NCBI GenBank assembly: GCA_021787775.1 | Contig: JAJYLK010000041.1 | Location: 1-8,052 of the forward strand | Direction: 5' to 3' | Length of the DNA stretch: 8,052 bases | Origin: Actinomycetes bacterium | Lineage (GTDB): Bacteria; Actinomycetota; Thermoleophilia; BMS3ABIN01 | Shown here: piece after piece, positions 6,586 to 8,052 of the stretch | Position numbering within the stretch: position 1 is the stretch's first letter | Layout of the letters: each line of letters starts with the position of its first letter | Notes under the pieces: generated by a model | What the model was told of the DNA's origin: nothing | What the model saw: only the letters and a program-made list of their open reading frames with translations | The model's database searches: none | Position numbers and translations under genes: made by a program

Positions 6586-7533
6586 TCAGATCATTATACC
6601 GGAGCCTGCCTGATTTTTCCCCGCCTGGAGCTCCAGCAGCGTGATCTCGGGTCTGGTCAGCAGCCTGAACGGCACCAGTGTCGTGCCCACGCCGCGGGAA
6701 ACGTGCAGCGTGGTGCCGTTGACGCGGTAAATGCCTTCGCCGTACTCCGAGCCGGATGAAGAAAGCATGATCTTCCCTTTGCCGGGATACGGGATGCGGA
6801 TCTGGCCGCCGTGGGTGTGGCCTGCCAGCACCAGCTGAAAATCGCTCCCGGCCTCTTTTACCGCGTCCGGACTGTGGGACAGCAGGATGCGCAGACCAGC
6901 TTCGGGATCCAGCTGCTGCCGGACCCGGTCCAGTCGCGCGTAACCGTACTGGTAGTCATCGATACCACATATCTGAATCCTGTCACCGCCGACTGTTACA
7001 TGGATGCACTCATTGTCCATTAACCAGATGCCGGCTTCCATCATCAGCATCCGGTTGCGCTTTACGGTCCGGGCAGGGTCAGCGTCGACAAAGGGCCTGA
7101 ACGGGTTGCGGCCGGTAAACCGGCGGGCAAGATCCTGCAGGACGGTCTTGCGTACGCCATGGTCATGATTGCCCAGCACGGCGAATTTGCCGTAGCGGGC
7201 CTCCAGGGACGCCAGCCGGCTGATGTAGGGGCTCAGGTCCCGCTGCTTGTCGGTCAGGTCGCCGGTGAAGAGGATCATGTCGGCGTCGGCGTTCATGGCG
7301 GCCCGGACGAACCTGGCGATGGCCAAGTCGTTTGTTCCGGGGGCTCCCGCATGCAGATCGCTGACGTGAAGCAGCTTCAGGCCGTCCAGTTCCTGTGGCA
7401 ATCCCTGGACCAGCAGCTGCCGCCGCTGGAAGCGTAACCACTGCGATTCGAAGAGCATGTAGCCGGTCCCGGCGGCCGCAATGCCGCCGGCAAGCGTGGC
7501 AAACCTGGCGATGTGGCGCAGAAAACTGTTCAT
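6586..7533 (-). CDS. Membrane-anchored metallophosphoesterase (YaeI/YkuE-like)
   Basis: A calcineurin-like phosphoesterase of 315 residues with a full set of dinuclear metal ligands: SDLHAG (D59, H61), TGDLTD (D92), GNHDHG (N122, H123), LLSHSPD (H220) and AGHTHGGQ (H239, H241). Residues 8-28 form one hydrophobic segment with basic residues before it (R6, R10), fitting a signal anchor that places the catalytic domain outside the cytoplasmic membrane. There is no twin-arginine motif. Family members YaeI and YkuE are membrane-linked metal-dependent phosphodiesterases or phosphatases, and some relatives act on UDP-diacylglucosamine; the substrate here is unknown. The start codon (CAT on the plus strand, 7531-7533) is sensible for the signal anchor, but no good Shine-Dalgarno sequence precedes it. 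The gene is followed after 65 bases by the GNAT-like gene on the same strand, with which it may share a transcript. Confidence 0.92.
   Translation of the reverse strand: MNSFLRHIARFATLAGGIAAAGTGYMLFESQWLRFQRRQLLVQGLPQELDGLKLLHVSDLHAGAPGTNDLAIARFVRAAMNADADMILFTGDLTDKQRDLSPYISRLASLEARYGKFAVLGNHDHGVRKTVLQDLARRFTGRNPFRPFVDADPARTVKRNRMLMMEAGIWLMDNECIHVTVGGDRIQICGIDDYQYGYARLDRVRQQLDPEAGLRILLSHSPDAVKEAGSDFQLVLAGHTHGGQIRIPYPGKGKIMLSSSGSEYGEGIYRVNGTTLHVSRGVGTTLVPFRLLTRPEITLLELQAGKNQAGSGIMI
6593..6598 (-). promoter_or_regulatory. Possible -10 box (TATAAT) before the GNAT-like gene
   Basis: On the minus strand the exact consensus TATAAT occurs here, inside the last codons of the metallophosphoesterase gene and about 73 bases before the next start at 6520. 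The spaced -35 position (around GGAAAA) does not resemble TTGACA and there is no extended TG. In GC-rich DNA a perfect -10 is notable, so an internal promoter driving the GNAT-like and GT39-like pair is possible but not proven. Confidence 0.3.
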
Positions 7534-7640
7534 ATCAGATACGCGGCTGCTGCAGTGGAAAAGTTTTCAGAGCCGGGCCTACCGGCACTGTGGGATTATC
7601 AGCGGCGCCGCGATGCGGAAGGATCGCCGGCGGGCGGCTG

Positions 7641-7665
7641 GCTTGCCGGTAGTCCGCCGGCAAGC
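7641..7665 (-). terminator. Strong hairpin just after the YtxH-type gene
   Basis: GCTTGCCGG (7641-7649) and CCGGCAAGC (7657-7665) form a perfect 9-bp stem with a 7-base loop, starting 6 bases after the stop codon of the minus-strand YtxH-type gene. No T-tract follows on the minus strand, so it is not a canonical intrinsic terminator. It may be a U-poor terminator as found in GC-rich bacteria, or a stem that protects the mRNA 3' end. It is flanked by CGGCTG on both sides. The remaining gap to 7534 shows no gene; a GATAAT at 7595-7600 on the minus strand could be a -10 for the metallophosphoesterase, with no matching -35. Confidence 0.5.
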
Positions 7666-7671
7666 GGCTGT

Positions 7672-7941
7672 TCAGGATTTCCCGTCCTGCTCGGCTTCGA
7701 CCTCCGCCTTCAGCCGGGCCCGGGTTTCCTCGATGCGGGCTTTCAAATCCTCGGCGGCCTCCATCTCCGGGCGGGGAGCCGCTGCTTCTGTACCAGGTTC
7801 CGCCAGCAGGTCGAGGGGACCGCCGAACAGCTCCCGCCTGATCTCGCTGCCCGATTTGGGGGCGAGCAGCATTCCGGCTGCGGCGCCCATGCCGGCGCCC
7901 ATCAAAAAAACGCAACAACGCTTGTGTTTGCAAAGGGCCAT
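7672..7941 (-). CDS. YtxH-domain small membrane-anchored protein
   Basis: An 89-residue protein. Residues 11-27 form a small-residue-rich hydrophobic helix (VFLMGAGMGAAAGMLLAP) followed by PKSGSEIRRELFG (28-40), the signature of YtxH-family proteins (glycine-rich helix, then AP-K-S/T-G-x-E-x-R). The C-terminal half (60-85) is a highly charged Glu/Arg/Lys/Ala helix likely to form a coiled coil. YtxH proteins are linked with general stress responses in Firmicutes, but no biochemical role is established. GGAGGT (7946-7951 on the plus strand as ACCTCC) lies 4 bases before the ATG, so this start is well supported. A run of seven T in codons 11-13 (plus-strand A7 at 7904-7910) is unusual for this GC-rich DNA. 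It is probably the first gene of the leftward group, separated from the next by a hairpin. Confidence 0.85.
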   Translation of the reverse strand: MALCKHKRCCVFLMGAGMGAAAGMLLAPKSGSEIRRELFGGPLDLLAEPGTEAAAPRPEMEAAEDLKARIEETRARLKAEVEAEQDGKS

Positions 7942-7995
7942 CCATACCTCCGGGAAGTCCGGTTAGATGTATGCTCTTAAGGCGCATTCTAGTGA

Positions 7996-8026
7996 CTCGC
8001 CCGCCGCCCCGCAAGGAACGGGCGAG
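7996..8026. promoter_or_regulatory. 8-bp inverted repeat in a likely divergent promoter region
   Basis: CTCGCCCG (7996-8003) and CGGGCGAG (8019-8026) are perfect reverse complements 15 bases apart. They lie between the YtxH-type gene (leftward) and a Shine-Dalgarno sequence for an apparent rightward gene beyond the edge. TAGAAT on the minus strand (7986-7991) could be a -10 box whose upstream region is this repeat. It could be an operator, a leader hairpin of the rightward gene or a terminator stem. Only the repeat itself is directly seen. Confidence 0.4.
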
Positions 8027-8037
8027 GCCGCTACTCC

Positions 8038-8045
8038 AGGAGGTG
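8038..8045 (+). promoter_or_regulatory. Shine-Dalgarno sequence of a rightward gene starting beyond the window
   Basis: AGGAGGTG is an 8-base perfect complement of the 16S rRNA 3' end. Seven bases remain before the window edge, so a start codon at or just after 8053 would have ideal spacing. No start codon at suitable spacing falls inside the window. A divergent plus-strand gene is therefore inferred; its product cannot be known here. Confidence 0.5.
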
Positions 8046-8052
8046 CCCCCAG

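Noticed and set aside
5690..6613. Plus-strand open frame (307 codons) across the GNAT-like and GT39-like genes
   Set aside because: Low-complexity Arg/Pro/Gln composition, no domain, and it runs across the boundary of two better-supported minus-strand genes.
7535..8014. Minus-strand frame of 159 codons overlapping the YtxH-type gene
   Set aside because: It overlaps a recognisable YtxH protein that has its own good ribosome binding site; its translation is Arg/Gly/Pro-rich with no family.
7942..8052. tRNA or other structured RNA gene at the right edge
   Set aside because: No T-arm (GGTTCGA-type) or acceptor pairing was found around the inverted repeat, and a ribosome binding site follows it.

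Overview
This is an 8 kb stretch of a GC-rich bacterial chromosome with eight protein genes and no RNA genes, insertion sequences, CRISPR arrays or phage genes. The gene set suggests a deep-branching, possibly thermophilic or anaerobic, Gram-positive-type lineage such as an uncultured actinobacterial class: an AmmeMemoRadiSam radical SAM enzyme, a trehalose glycosyltransferring synthase beside a GT20 synthase, a short phasin-like protein, an actinobacterial-style GNAT with a Cys cluster, and a YtxH protein. That placement is inferred from protein style, not proven.

Left part, plus strand. The window opens inside amrS (1-1047), whose first codons lie off the left edge. A 154-base gap follows, holding a 9-bp hairpin (1098-1123) and a textbook intrinsic terminator (1144-1165). 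Next come three co-directional genes that look like one operon: a TreT-type glycosyltransferase (best start a TTG at 1202 behind a strong ribosome binding site), a GT20 trehalose-6-phosphate-synthase-type enzyme (2490-3962), and a small phasin-like coiled-coil protein (3990-4358). The two sugar transferases would both yield trehalose or a related disaccharide, one directly and one through a phosphorylated intermediate. No phosphatase is present here.

Right part, minus strand. Reading leftwards from the right edge are a small YtxH-type membrane-anchored protein (7941-7672), a membrane-anchored metallophosphoesterase (7533-6586), a degenerate GNAT-like protein (6520-5882) and a polytopic GT39/ArnT-like glycosyltransferase (5878-4355). 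The last two genes are only 3 bases apart and are probably translationally coupled. The GT39-like gene and the phasin-like gene converge and overlap by 4 bases through their stop codons, with no terminator visible between them.

At the right edge there is an 8-bp-stem inverted repeat and then a perfect Shine-Dalgarno sequence on the plus strand. This implies a divergent gene beginning just outside the window. The most interesting items are the structured leader of treT, the TreT-GT20 tandem without a phosphatase, and the GNAT-like protein with a lost acetyl-CoA loop coupled to a membrane glycosyltransferase.
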